Part shown: positions 34,787 through 43,131 of the stretch, piece by piece
Position numbering within the stretch: the stretch's first letter is position 1
Layout of the letters: every line of letters starts with the position of its first letter
Source: Pedobacter sp. ASV17
Lineage (GTDB): Bacteria > Bacteroidota > Bacteroidia > Sphingobacteriales > Sphingobacteriaceae
Assembly (NCBI RefSeq): GCF_016429065.1
Contig: NZ_JAELTX010000013.1
Span: 1 to 56,786 of the forward strand
DNA: 56,786 bases
Direction of reading: 5' to 3'
Program-made: the position numbers and the translations under genes
The notes under the pieces: model-generated
What the model was told of the DNA's origin: nothing
Database searches by the model: none
The model's input: only the letters and a program-made list of their open reading frames with translations

Positions 34787-36847
34787 ATGAGCAGCTCTCC
34801 CTACGAAATACACAACAATCATTATGGCGTAAGGCTAAGCTTTATCGTCAGCGACCACCATCGCCGACATAAAGAAAGCGTAAAACTATTGGCTTATGAT
34901 GCCTACAAAAAAAGAGCTTCACGCAAAGAAGGCTTTAGGCTTAGAGAAGGCAAAGGCTTAGGAAACGAAGCGCTCATCAATTTCGAAAAGCTTAACCTTA
35001 CCGAACAACAAGCATTGGTAGACAGATGGGGAGAGCCCGCCAAAACAGCAAAAATCTACCAATTTAAAGATTTCATTGAAGAAGACACTGCCGCCATCAC
35101 TTTTTTCAGTGCTTATCGCTTATCAGACAAACGCAGTTTACCCAATGATGTGATCCTGGAATACACTACAAATGCTCAGATTTTGAACGCATGCCATACG
35201 ATCATCACCAACAGTGCCGCACGACGCAAAGCCATGGGTGGTGTTCGTGCTAATCTTTGGACCAAGTTGGCCGATTGCATCATCAACCTTAACAAAAAGG
35301 AATTTCCTCACACCCTTCCCGCAAACCCTCGTCGTTTGCAAGAAAAATACAGGAATTATAAAAAAGAAGGCTATACCGCTTTAATACACAAGGGCTTCTG
35401 CAACAACAACAGCCGTAAAGTTACCGTAGACATCGAAAGGTTAATTTTAAGCTTATATGTACAAAGCAACAAGCCCTATGTTACAGAAGTGGCTAGCGAT
35501 TATTGGAGATTTTTAGCTGGCGACATCGACATCGTTGATTTTAAAACAGGCGAGATATATGATCGCAAGGATTTCTACGAGAACGGACAGCCCATCACGC
35601 TAAGCGAAGCCACCATTTGGAACTACATCAACCAGCCCTCTAATCGGGCAATTGTTGACAAATACAGAATGGACAGCCAAACTTACCAAAGCGTACACAG
35701 TCCACACCACCATCGTCATGCGCCCAATTACTCGTTCAGTAAAATTTCTATGGACGACAGGGATTTACCTCGAAAAACACCAAACGGAAAACGGGTTAAA
35801 GCCTATTACGCTTATGATGTGGCGAGTGGTTGCATCATTGGTTTTGCGCACAGTTTATCCAAAACAACAGAACTGTTTATCAACTGCATGCGCAACATGT
35901 TCCACTTTCTAGATCAAAACAGCTACGGAATGCCTTTGCAAGTAGAAGTTGAACACCATTTGGTAAGCAACTTTAAAGATGATTTGATGAAAGCAGGAGT
36001 AGTTTTCCCTTTTGTACGCTGGTGTAATGCGGGTAATTCGCAAGAAAAGTGGGCCGAAACAGGAAATAGAATCAAGAAATACGGTTTCGAAAAGAGACAT
36101 CAGGACGGCATAGGCCGCTTTTACGCTAAACTAGAGGCCAATAGCACCAAAAGCGAAAAAATATTTGATGCCGACAATGATAACTATAAAGAAAAAACTT
36201 ACGCATACAACGTTCTGGTGGCCGATGATCTAGAAATCATAGAGAAGTACAACAATGCCCTACATCCGAACCAAAAAAAATACAAGGATTTAACCAGGGC
36301 GCAGGTGCTACAAATGTATGCAAACCCACAAATGGCCCATATTGATAGACCACTGCTAATGAGATATATTGGGAATAGCACCGCAACAACCATCAGAAGA
36401 AATCAATATGTATCAGTAAAACACGCCAAATATGCCTTGCCTTCTCCAGAAGTAATGGAACAGTTGCTTCCCAACAATTATGAGGTCATTGCTTATCATT
36501 TACAGAATGAACAGAACGAAGTGGCCTGTGTATATCTCTACCAAAATGAGGTCTTCATCTGTAAATGCGACAAAATAAAAGTGTACAACACCGCAAATGC
36601 AGAGTGGCTTGATCAAGATGCCAATCATTACCAAGCACAAGCTAAATACGTTTCAAAGTTCAACCAACAAATTAAAGCAGGCAAGAATAAACTAGGCAGA
36701 CTAAAACTAATGGAAAAGACTGGATATGAACATGACACTCCAGTAGAGATTATCCAACCAAAAGTACTCGAACCTAGCCACATCATTGACTTTGAAGAAA
36801 CATACGACAACGATTTTAACCGATTAAACGCCATTAACTCACTATAA
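34787..36847 (+). CDS. MuA-like DDE transposase
   Basis: The 686-residue product has N-terminal helix-turn-helix subdomains (about 1-250), the RNase-H-like integrase core (about 315-520) and a C-terminal beta-barrel and tail that would contact MuB. Core residues are Asp323/Asp324 (KISMDDRDLP), the second position Glu389 in LQVEVEHHLV where Asp is expected, and Glu420 or Glu424 (GNSQEKWAETGNR); 389 to 424 is exactly the 35-residue spacing of D,D35E enzymes. It should catalyse strand transfer of element ends. It begins four bases after the regulator's stop. Confidence 0.88.
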   Translation: MSSSPYEIHNNHYGVRLSFIVSDHHRRHKESVKLLAYDAYKKRASRKEGFRLREGKGLGNEALINFEKLNLTEQQALVDRWGEPAKTAKIYQFKDFIEEDTAAITFFSAYRLSDKRSLPNDVILEYTTNAQILNACHTIITNSAARRKAMGGVRANLWTKLADCIINLNKKEFPHTLPANPRRLQEKYRNYKKEGYTALIHKGFCNNNSRKVTVDIERLILSLYVQSNKPYVTEVASDYWRFLAGDIDIVDFKTGEIYDRKDFYENGQPITLSEATIWNYINQPSNRAIVDKYRMDSQTYQSVHSPHHHRHAPNYSFSKISMDDRDLPRKTPNGKRVKAYYAYDVASGCIIGFAHSLSKTTELFINCMRNMFHFLDQNSYGMPLQVEVEHHLVSNFKDDLMKAGVVFPFVRWCNAGNSQEKWAETGNRIKKYGFEKRHQDGIGRFYAKLEANSTKSEKIFDADNDNYKEKTYAYNVLVADDLEIIEKYNNALHPNQKKYKDLTRAQVLQMYANPQMAHIDRPLLMRYIGNSTATTIRRNQYVSVKHAKYALPSPEVMEQLLPNNYEVIAYHLQNEQNEVACVYLYQNEVFICKCDKIKVYNTANAEWLDQDANHYQAQAKYVSKFNQQIKAGKNKLGRLKLMEKTGYEHDTPVEIIQPKVLEPSHIIDFEETYDNDFNRLNAINSL

Positions 36848-36849
36848 CC

Positions 36850-37716
36850 ATGATCACACCAGCCATTAAAGAGAAGATAATAGCAGCCATTAACACTCAA
36901 AGAAAATTATACAGTAGCGATGCCAAACAAGCCATTGCGCTAGGCATCAACGCTGCGCAATTAAACCACATTAAAAAGGGCGAATTTGAAAATGTACTAA
37001 GCAATGCCAACTGGATCAGACTGGCAAGATTACTGGATATCCAGTTTAATGATACACCACAATGGGTTACCGCTAAAACACCCACCTACAATTTTATTTA
37101 CCAGCAGCTGAGTGCCTGTCAAACCTCCAGTCTATCAGCCATGCTTTGTGATTTACCTGGTATCGGAAAAACATATACCGCCAGGCAATACGCCAGAGAA
37201 AACATCAACGCCATTTACCTAGACTGCAGCCAATACAAATCCAAACAAAAACTCACCAGAGCTATTGCAAAAGAATATGGTGTAACCGACACAGGCAGAT
37301 ATAACGAGGTATACAACGACCTAATCTACTATCTGTTAAGCATCCCTTCACCCCTAATCATTCTTGATGAGGTTGGTGACCTAGACTACGCCGCCTTTTT
37401 AGAGCTAAAGGCACTATGGAATGCCACCGATAAATGCTGCGCTTGGTACATGATGGGAGCCGATGGCTTACGAGAAAAGATAGAACGCAACAAACACCTG
37501 AACAAAGTTGGTTATGCCGAAATTTTTGATCGATACGGCAATAAATATCAAGAAATCGTTCCTCAAGGAAAAGCGGCAAGAGAGGAGTTTCTACTCAAAC
37601 AAGTAAGCCAAGTAGCTAAAGCCAACGGCATCCAAGACATTCAAAAATTATATGCCAAATCTGGCTACAGCCTAAGAAGAGTTTACATAGAAGTACAAAA
37701 ATTAAAAGTAGCGTAA
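36850..37716 (+). CDS. MuB-like target-selection AAA+ ATPase
   Basis: The 288-residue product has an N-terminal helix-turn-helix (about 24-66), a Walker A motif (DLPGIGKTYTAR, residues 101-112) and Walker B (LIILDEVGDL, Asp173-Glu174), followed by a small helical C-domain. This is the MuB architecture: an ATP-dependent DNA-binding protein that directs the transposase to targets. It begins two bases after the transposase stop. Its own stop overlaps the next ATG (TAATG). Confidence 0.9.
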   Translation: MITPAIKEKIIAAINTQRKLYSSDAKQAIALGINAAQLNHIKKGEFENVLSNANWIRLARLLDIQFNDTPQWVTAKTPTYNFIYQQLSACQTSSLSAMLCDLPGIGKTYTARQYARENINAIYLDCSQYKSKQKLTRAIAKEYGVTDTGRYNEVYNDLIYYLLSIPSPLIILDEVGDLDYAAFLELKALWNATDKCCAWYMMGADGLREKIERNKHLNKVGYAEIFDRYGNKYQEIVPQGKAAREEFLLKQVSQVAKANGIQDIQKLYAKSGYSLRRVYIEVQKLKVA

Positions 37717-38378
37717 TGGAAATGATAGCACAAACAAAACGAACCAAATCACTTAACGACTTGCCTAGAGCAAAAAGTGCCAAAGAACTGCAAACCATGA
37801 AATTTAAAGTATGGTCGTTCGAAGGAAAATGGAAAGATTTTTTGGGCACTCCAGAAACTACAGGCTGCTGGATGATATGGGGCAACTCTTTTAACGGTAA
37901 AACAAGCTTTGTACTACAACTATGCAAATACCTCTCCAACTTCGAAAATGTCATTTACAACGATCTGGAAGAAGGTTGGTGCCAAGATACCCAAGATGCC
38001 GTTAAAGCCGCTGGCCTAGATAATGTTGGAAGCAAGTTCCTGCACCTGCACAAAGAGCAATTACCTCTTTTGAAAAAACGGCTGCAAAAGCACAAAAGCG
38101 CCAACATCGTAGTCATTAACAGCCTACAATATGCCGAGCTCAACCTTAAAGGATATATGGAATTACGAGCAATGTTTCCCAAGAAGCTCTTTATCCTAAT
38201 CAGCCATGCAGAAGGAAAGCACCCGGAAGGCAGAATAGCCAAGCAGATCAGATACGACTGCGCCAAAAAAATTAGGGTTGAAGGCTTTAGGGCATTTGCC
38301 CAAGTAAGAGGAAAAGGCCTTGGCCAATACGATATATGGCCCGAAGGCGCCGCACAATACTGGAACGAACTACAATAA
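37716..38378 (+). CDS. Second P-loop ATPase of the early operon
   Basis: The 220-residue product has a Walker A motif G-x4-GKT (GNSFNGKTSFVLQL, residues 56-69), a hydrophobic strand ending in ANIVVINSLQ where Walker B would be, and RGKGLGQYDIW near the C-terminus. The fold reads as RecA/RadA-like rather than AAA+. Its role is unknown; in the early operon it may assist DNA handling. The start ATG overlaps the MuB stop. Confidence 0.75.
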   Translation: MEMIAQTKRTKSLNDLPRAKSAKELQTMKFKVWSFEGKWKDFLGTPETTGCWMIWGNSFNGKTSFVLQLCKYLSNFENVIYNDLEEGWCQDTQDAVKAAGLDNVGSKFLHLHKEQLPLLKKRLQKHKSANIVVINSLQYAELNLKGYMELRAMFPKKLFILISHAEGKHPEGRIAKQIRYDCAKKIRVEGFRAFAQVRGKGLGQYDIWPEGAAQYWNELQ

Positions 38379-38389
38379 AAACACCAACT

Positions 38390-38746
38390 ATGAAAGATTT
38401 TAACAAACATGTGAAACAGATGGCCCAACATGTTAGCGTAAGCGAAGAGTTTATCAACAACCTTTTCCTGGATACCGCCAACGAATTTTTAAAAGACTAT
38501 GCCAACAACAAGAACCTTGCAACGCTATGGAAAGCAACGCCTGAATTTTGGATCTGGTGGCAACAAATATGGATCAACAGGGATCGAATGATTTTAAAAC
38601 GCTATCCCCATCGCATCACAGCCAAGCACCGCATGGAAATGTACAAAGTATGGCACAGTCCACAGTTTATGCAGGTGCGGCCAAGCCTCAAAGTATATCA
38701 GGCCCTTGCATCCATTACAAAACAAAAACAAGTATTCATCAAATAA
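38390..38746 (+). CDS. Element early protein of unknown function
   Basis: The ATG at 38390 (MKDFNKHVKQMAQHVSVSEEF) lies 12 bases after the preceding stop; the frame extends upstream but would overlap that gene in an alternative reading. The 118-residue product is basic and Trp-rich in the middle (FWIWWQQIWINRDRMILKRYPH). No family was recognised. Confidence 0.65.
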   Translation: MKDFNKHVKQMAQHVSVSEEFINNLFLDTANEFLKDYANNKNLATLWKATPEFWIWWQQIWINRDRMILKRYPHRITAKHRMEMYKVWHSPQFMQVRPSLKVYQALASITKQKQVFIK

Positions 38747-38757
38747 ACAATCAACAC

Positions 38758-38961
38758 ATGATCACCAACCAAAAAGTTGCGTACTACCAAAATAGCGAAG
38801 TGCGCATTGTTAACCACAAACACCCACATTTTAATGCCCTAGGCAAAGTATTAAGAGGCGAACAAACCCCAATGGGCTACGGGCTGGTCGTTAAACGATT
38901 CGATACCCAGGAGCTTTTCTTCGTATTGGATGAAAACGACGTAAAAGTCACCAAACGCTAA
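38758..38961 (+). CDS. Small early protein of unknown function
   Basis: The ATG at 38758 (MITNQKVAYYQNSEVRIV) gives a 67-residue product predicted to be mostly beta with a GKVLRGEQTPMGYGLVV segment. The frame is open further upstream but that part overlaps the preceding gene. Stop and next start overlap (TAATG). No family was recognised. Confidence 0.6.
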   Translation: MITNQKVAYYQNSEVRIVNHKHPHFNALGKVLRGEQTPMGYGLVVKRFDTQELFFVLDENDVKVTKR

Positions 38962-39128
38962 TGTTACAGCACCAAATCAAAACGCTCGACACTAAAATCC
39001 AGATCAAAGCTGAAGAACTAAAAAGCCCCAAGTTAAGTCCACAGGAAAGATTAACGAAAACCCGAGAGCTGATCGACCTTTTTAAAGAGCAAAACAAATT
39101 GTTAAAGCAAATATTTACAAACCCCTAA
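38961..39128 (+). CDS. Short coiled-coil early protein
   Basis: A 55-residue frame (MLQHQIKTLDTKIQIKAEEL, ending LLKQIFTNP) with heptad-like Leu/Ile spacing, so a short helical coiled coil is likely. It begins on the overlapping TAATG of the previous gene and ends four bases before the DUF3164 gene, which supports it as a real gene despite the length. Confidence 0.65.
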   Translation: MLQHQIKTLDTKIQIKAEELKSPKLSPQERLTKTRELIDLFKEQNKLLKQIFTNP

Positions 39129-39132
39129 GCAC

Positions 39133-39777
39133 ATGAACAACAACATCATCAACGAGTTAAGCACAAAAGAGTTAGAAGCATTATTAATCAGTCGTAAAAA
39201 GCAGGAAAACGCAAAGAGAGAAGCCGATAAGAAAGTATACGTAAATCAAAGAGACGAAATCATTGATGGGTTGTTCTCAGAAGCGAAGGAATTAGCGCTT
39301 TCAGTAGGCAGGTTCAAACAAAAAATGCACTCGGTAATGGATCTCCAAAAACAGAAACTGGAAGCATACGGCTCCATCAGAAGCAATAGCAAGGGCGGCT
39401 TTTCGATTCTTCACAGTGATGGCATCACGCAAATCACCCGCAGAAGAGATACTGACCCCGTTTGGGACGAAAGGGCACATAAAGCTGTTGAGCTCATCAA
39501 AGATTTTTTGAGCGACACCGTTAAAAAACGTGACGCCAAACTACATAGCATCCTTTTAGGCTTTTTGGAGCGCAATGCCAAAGGCGATTTGGAATATGCC
39601 AAGGTAATGGATCTTTTGAACCACGAAGACAAATTTCAAGACGCTCGTTGGTTAGAAGGTCTACGCCTGATCAAAGAAAGCTACTCGCAAAGTTTTAAGG
39701 CTTTTGGTTACGAGTTCAAACAGAAAGACAATTATGGAAAATGGAAAGCATTGGCGCTTAATTTTTCGAGCTTGTAA
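39133..39777 (+). CDS. DUF3164 family protein (Mu-like early protein)
   Basis: The 214-residue product carries the DUF3164 pattern: an N-terminal charged helix, then KMHSVMDLQKQKLEAYGS, GGFSILHSDGITQITRR and, near the C-terminus, LRLIKESYSQSFKAFGYE. DUF3164 is characteristic of Mu-like phages' early region; its role is unknown. It is the last gene of the early operon, with two hairpins behind it. Confidence 0.85.
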   Translation: MNNNIINELSTKELEALLISRKKQENAKREADKKVYVNQRDEIIDGLFSEAKELALSVGRFKQKMHSVMDLQKQKLEAYGSIRSNSKGGFSILHSDGITQITRRRDTDPVWDERAHKAVELIKDFLSDTVKKRDAKLHSILLGFLERNAKGDLEYAKVMDLLNHEDKFQDARWLEGLRLIKESYSQSFKAFGYEFKQKDNYGKWKALALNFSSL

Positions 39778-39778
39778 T

Positions 39779-39848
39779 TTATCGGCTAACTCACCGATAT
39801 TTTTGTTTGAAGTAAAAAATCCGCTGGCAAATGCTAGCGGATTTTTTT
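39779..39848. terminator. Tandem terminators closing the early operon
   Basis: First ATCGG/CCGAT with trailing ATTTTTGTTT (39781-39804), then AAATCCGCT/AGCGGATTT with loop GGCAAATGCT and T-run (39814-39848). The second also serves the convergent minus-strand gene. Confidence 0.8.
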
Positions 39849-39852
39849 CATT

Positions 39853-41205
39853 TTATCTATAGTAACTATTCAATATTCTCCATCCGGAACCAGTACTAAC
39901 TACTTTTAATACTTCATTCTTATCCGTAACTGTTTGGTAATTAGTAGTGCCGAAACCTTGTCCGGTAAAAATAGTTTGACCGCCTTGAACATTAACATAG
40001 ATGTAATAATCAACATCACACATAATTTCATAGACAGTTCCTTTATTATCCGAATTAGAAGCAGGCAGTGTTACGGTAGTCCCCGAAGTGGTCATCGATA
40101 CAAAATAGTCATCAGCGCTTAAGGTCGTATTGGCACTGTAAGTCTTATAATTCATTTTAATTCCACTAAATTTTGAAACGCCTCCAACATTCAATCCACT
40201 TGTATGAATTTGGTTTGCAGATAGTTCCTCATTAAGCTCTAATGATCCTAGAAAACTAACAAAAGGGACATTAAAACTTGCCCCATCACGCCAAATAGAA
40301 AATTTAGCATCATCTACAGAGCTACTTTCGCTACTTCCATAACCTATCTTAAAACCCTCATCGTCTAATTTAAAAGAAGAAAATATAGGCGTTTCTGTAT
40401 CGTGAAAAACAAAAGATGGGTAACTTCCAGATAATTTCATTGAGTTACCGTTAAAAATCTGAGAACCATTAAATGTATTGCCTCCTGATAAATTTGCTTT
40501 GATATTCATGTCAGGAATATCAGAAGTCAAAGCTAAAGTTCCAGAAGCTGAAGGCAGTTGAATAGCTGTAGTCCCCGATGAGATGGTCTGCCCTCTAAGC
40601 ACGGTCTCTCCACTACCATTATACCTAAACCGAATACCATCATTCGACAAATTGGTTATTATATTCCCTGATAAATTGGAGAATTGCATTCCATCTCCCC
40701 TCAAATAACCGCTATAGCTATTGTTTACACTAGAGAAACTGACTTGATTATTATTGGGCAAAATTAGCGGCCCCATCAACGTCAAGTTCCCATTCTTAGT
40801 TTCAGCACCTGTCGTATGCAACAATTGAGCATCATCGGGTATAATGGGTTTATCCTGTAAATCGTTATAGCTTCTTGTTGCGATCTGATCAAGATTAGTG
40901 ATGTTGACCGTTGGGACATAGGCCGTCCAATCCGCATTGGTCAACCCCATACCCAACGTGTAGGTACTATCTACGCTGGCCGATTTAACCCGTACCAACA
41001 TCCCTGCTTTCCTACGTGCAGCGGGAATAGCATTTCGCTCTTGCCAACTTGCAGCGGTCATTAAACCACCACGGCCCAAGCTGTCTACATGGGTAGGGTA
41101 TTTATCCGTGGGTCCATTGGGCTCTATCTTGCCCAAAACTTTTACCTGGGCATTCGCGAATTGATAGGCCAGGACTAAAATTAAAATAATGAGTGTTTTT
41201 TTCAT
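39853..41205 (-). CDS. Secreted fibre-like protein, inverted copy
   Basis: The 450-residue product begins with a signal peptide (MKKTLIILILVLAYQFANAQ) and then a module of about 80 residues shared with the genes at 54012 and 55582 (VKVLGKIEPNGPTD, YPTHVDSLG, WQERN, RRKAGMLV). The rest is repetitive fibre-type sequence with NLSGGNTFNGSQIF and SGTLALTSDIPDM, and the end (GTTVTLPASN, WRILNSYYR) differs from the two other copies. Adhesin or receptor-binding function is inferred. It lies on the minus strand, between early and late regions, so it is expressed separately from the tail operon. Confidence 0.78.
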   Translation of the reverse strand: MKKTLIILILVLAYQFANAQVKVLGKIEPNGPTDKYPTHVDSLGRGGLMTAASWQERNAIPAARRKAGMLVRVKSASVDSTYTLGMGLTNADWTAYVPTVNITNLDQIATRSYNDLQDKPIIPDDAQLLHTTGAETKNGNLTLMGPLILPNNNQVSFSSVNNSYSGYLRGDGMQFSNLSGNIITNLSNDGIRFRYNGSGETVLRGQTISSGTTAIQLPSASGTLALTSDIPDMNIKANLSGGNTFNGSQIFNGNSMKLSGSYPSFVFHDTETPIFSSFKLDDEGFKIGYGSSESSSVDDAKFSIWRDGASFNVPFVSFLGSLELNEELSANQIHTSGLNVGGVSKFSGIKMNYKTYSANTTLSADDYFVSMTTSGTTVTLPASNSDNKGTVYEIMCDVDYYIYVNVQGGQTIFTGQGFGTTNYQTVTDKNEVLKVVSTGSGWRILNSYYR

Positions 41206-41271
41206 TTTAAATATAATTGTTTATTAAAATCGATTAATTGACTGAATTTTAATATAAAAAGGATTAAACTC

Positions 41272-41303
41272 TTGTTAATCATAAACAAATTTGTTTATTT
41301 TTG
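41272..41303 (+). promoter_or_regulatory. Promoter with embedded repressor-type operator
   Basis: TTG (41272-41274), 21 bases, TATTTTTG (41296-41303). The spacer contains TAAACA-AATT-TGTTTA (41282-41297), the same dyad as at 34530, joined to the same -7 box. The gene starts at 41308, so the transcript has almost no leader. Confidence 0.8.
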
Positions 41304-41307
41304 TGAT

Positions 41308-41487
41308 ATGACAAAAACTTACCTAAAAGACAGAAACCAAGCCCTTAGGCGATATTTCGATGAATTATGCAAAAAGCATCCCGAGTGGCGGCTTGATGCG
41401 CTGGAAGAAAAAACCGCTAAACAGTTTTATATATCCCAGCGCACCGTAAGGGCTATTCTTAAAGAGCAAGGTTGCTATGGTGTATAA
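41308..41487 (+). CDS. Small helix-turn-helix protein, candidate late-gene activator
   Basis: The ATG at 41308 is chosen because the upstream start at 41272 lies inside the promoter. The 59-residue product is basic, with RLDALEEKTAKQFYISQRTVRAILKEQG, a likely helix-turn-helix with the recognition helix SQRTVRAIL. Its own operator matches the early operator, so it should be silent in the lysogen and on after induction. By position it could play the part of Mor/C in Mu, but sequence similarity to these is not evident. Confidence 0.65.
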   Translation: MTKTYLKDRNQALRRYFDELCKKHPEWRLDALEEKTAKQFYISQRTVRAILKEQGCYGV

Positions 41488-41498
41488 TACCCGACTTG

Positions 41499-41981
41499 CT
41501 ATACAAAACTAATCGTAGTAACAGGGTTGGCTACCTCCTGATATCTTGGTGCAGTTCTTTTATAAATGGTAGCAATAAAGGAAAGTTTGTAGGCCAACAG
41601 GCCCTCTACGTCCGTTTCTATTGCCTCGTCTAAAATCTGCTCCAGCGGCCTAAACAGTTCTCCTTTTAAAAATCTTAGTTTTGCGGCAATGGCATCTATC
41701 AGATCCATCGCCACTAAACCATCCACCCCTGCTACTTCTTGATTGGGATGTGTTTCAAATAAATAAAGAGTGGCCTCAACCAAGGCACTTCCCTCCTGCA
41801 TTTGCTCGCTCATGGCATCCCACTGAATGGAAACCACCTTTACCAAGCAAGCCACCGCATATGGCGGATAACTTGTTTTTCCTGGAGCAAATTGATTGCG
41901 CTGCAAATCCACATATTCAATCTCGGGAATAGTCAGCAGCTTATTTTTTATCGCTAAATAAATTTCTTTTCTTGGTGTCAT
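41499..41981 (-). CDS. Tail-terminator/completion-like protein
   Basis: The 160-residue product opens MTPRKEIYLAIKNKLLTIPEIEYVDL and continues with the alternating beta/alpha pattern of tail-terminator proteins (YPPYAVACLVKV, LYLFETHP, LLAYKLSFIATIYKR). Such proteins cap the tube/sheath. The match is by architecture and context, not by a firm motif. It is on the minus strand in a two-gene operon with the gene at 42009, opposite to the other tail genes. Confidence 0.55.
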   Translation of the reverse strand: MTPRKEIYLAIKNKLLTIPEIEYVDLQRNQFAPGKTSYPPYAVACLVKVVSIQWDAMSEQMQEGSALVEATLYLFETHPNQEVAGVDGLVAMDLIDAIAAKLRFLKGELFRPLEQILDEAIETDVEGLLAYKLSFIATIYKRTAPRYQEVANPVTTISFV

Positions 41982-42008
41982 AATTTCTGGTGTTAAATTT
42001 TCGGTAGT

Positions 42009-42290
42009 TTATCTATAGTTTGCTTTCACCACTAGGGTATTTTCATCACTAAACCTCAACTCGTCTACCGCCATTCCATCATATTCAAAATTGCGCCTTG
42101 CCTCTATCAACATGGCCACCATTTCTTCGCTGTTAATGAGGTTGAGCATCCCTACGCCCAGCTCCGGAAATTGCTTGTATTCGCCCTTCTCAGCAATTAA
42201 AATATACTTTTGGTGATACTCGTCACTAAAGCCTACCATGAGGTCTCCTGCCTCAAATTCCAATTCTTCGTTAATAATAAAATCTTGCAT
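42009..42290 (-). CDS. gp25/GpW-like baseplate protein
   Basis: The 93-residue product resembles small baseplate wedge proteins of the gp25 type: LIAEKGEYKQFPELGVGMLNL, then LIEARRNFEYDGMAVDELRF and a final beta strand LVVKANY. In T4/P2-like baseplates this protein contacts the sheath and initiates its assembly. It is upstream of and co-directional with the terminator-like gene, 27 bases apart. Confidence 0.6.
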   Translation of the reverse strand: MQDFIINEELEFEAGDLMVGFSDEYHQKYILIAEKGEYKQFPELGVGMLNLINSEEMVAMLIEARRNFEYDGMAVDELRFSDENTLVVKANYR

Positions 42291-42561
42291 TTTTTGATCT
42301 GTGTTTAGGACAAATCTCCAGCTATTTTAAGAATACAGAAAAAGTTAAAACAATGGCTGTATGGCTTTTACACAACCATTGTAAGAATACTGACAATCAC
42401 TGTTTGTCGATTTTTTTAGCGTCCAAAAACGCTTCAATTTTGTATCAACATCACCCCCAAAAAACACGGGTTTTACATTATACGGGTATTTAAAAACGGG
42501 GTACATAAATAAAGCTTGAACAGCTTAAATCATCAACCATTAAAAAGTAAAAGCAAATAAA
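42291..42561. other. Divergent control region of the late tail genes
   Basis: The 271 bases between the leftward baseplate gene and the rightward endolysin gene hold no ORF. Short dyads occur (CAATGG...CCATTG at about 42351-42400; AGCGT...ACGCT at about 42418-42433). A full Bacteroidota promoter is not visible, which fits activator-dependent late transcription. Confidence 0.4.
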
Positions 42562-43020
42562 ATGAGCAGTTGGATCAGAATAGCGCAAAGCCAATTAGGC
42601 GTACAAGAGTTTCCAAAAGGAAGCAACGCGGGCAAACAAGTAGAGATCTATCTCAAGTCGGTAGGCTTGGGCAAAGGATATGCCTGGTGCATGGCTTTTG
42701 TGTACTGGTGCGTACAACAGGCCTTCTCTACAAAGGGACTAACGTCACCCTTAAAACGTACGGGAGGTGTAAGAGATCAATATATCTTTTCGAAAAAATG
42801 GGCAGTTAAAACTCCGCAGCCCGGCGACATCTTCATGATGATTTACAGTAATGGCTCAGGACACACCGGATTTGTAGAAAAACTTTTGCCAGGAGGCTAC
42901 ATACAAACCCTCGAAGGAAATACCAACGACGAAGGATCAAGAGAAGGTTACATGGTCTGTAGACGTGTAAGGGCGATATCGACAATCAACGTCTTTATAC
43001 GGCTAGAGGAACCGCTTTAG
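42562..43020 (+). CDS. CHAP/NlpC-like cell-wall hydrolase (endolysin)
   Basis: The 152-residue product has the Cys-His peptidase layout: SNAGKQVEIYLKSVGLG, YAWCMAFVYWC (catalytic Cys), PGDIFMM, SGHTGFVE (catalytic His) and LEGNTNDEG (polar third residue). It is the TIGR02594-type small hydrolase found in many Bacteroidota phages. It lacks a signal peptide, so release would need a holin. It opens the late operon. Confidence 0.85.
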   Translation: MSSWIRIAQSQLGVQEFPKGSNAGKQVEIYLKSVGLGKGYAWCMAFVYWCVQQAFSTKGLTSPLKRTGGVRDQYIFSKKWAVKTPQPGDIFMMIYSNGSGHTGFVEKLLPGGYIQTLEGNTNDEGSREGYMVCRRVRAISTINVFIRLEEPL

Positions 43021-43131
43021 CCTTTAAGTTTTGGGTTGATAGCACTTTGTTTCGAACGTGTCGCTTTAGGGCGGCCGTTCGCAAACCTAGTGTCGAAATA
43101 GAATAGCGCATCAAACTTGTAAAAAATTATC

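Noticed and set aside
39853..41205. Mu-like invertible fibre segment with Gin-type recombinase
   Set aside because: No serine or tyrosine recombinase gene anywhere in the element and no recognisable crossover site.
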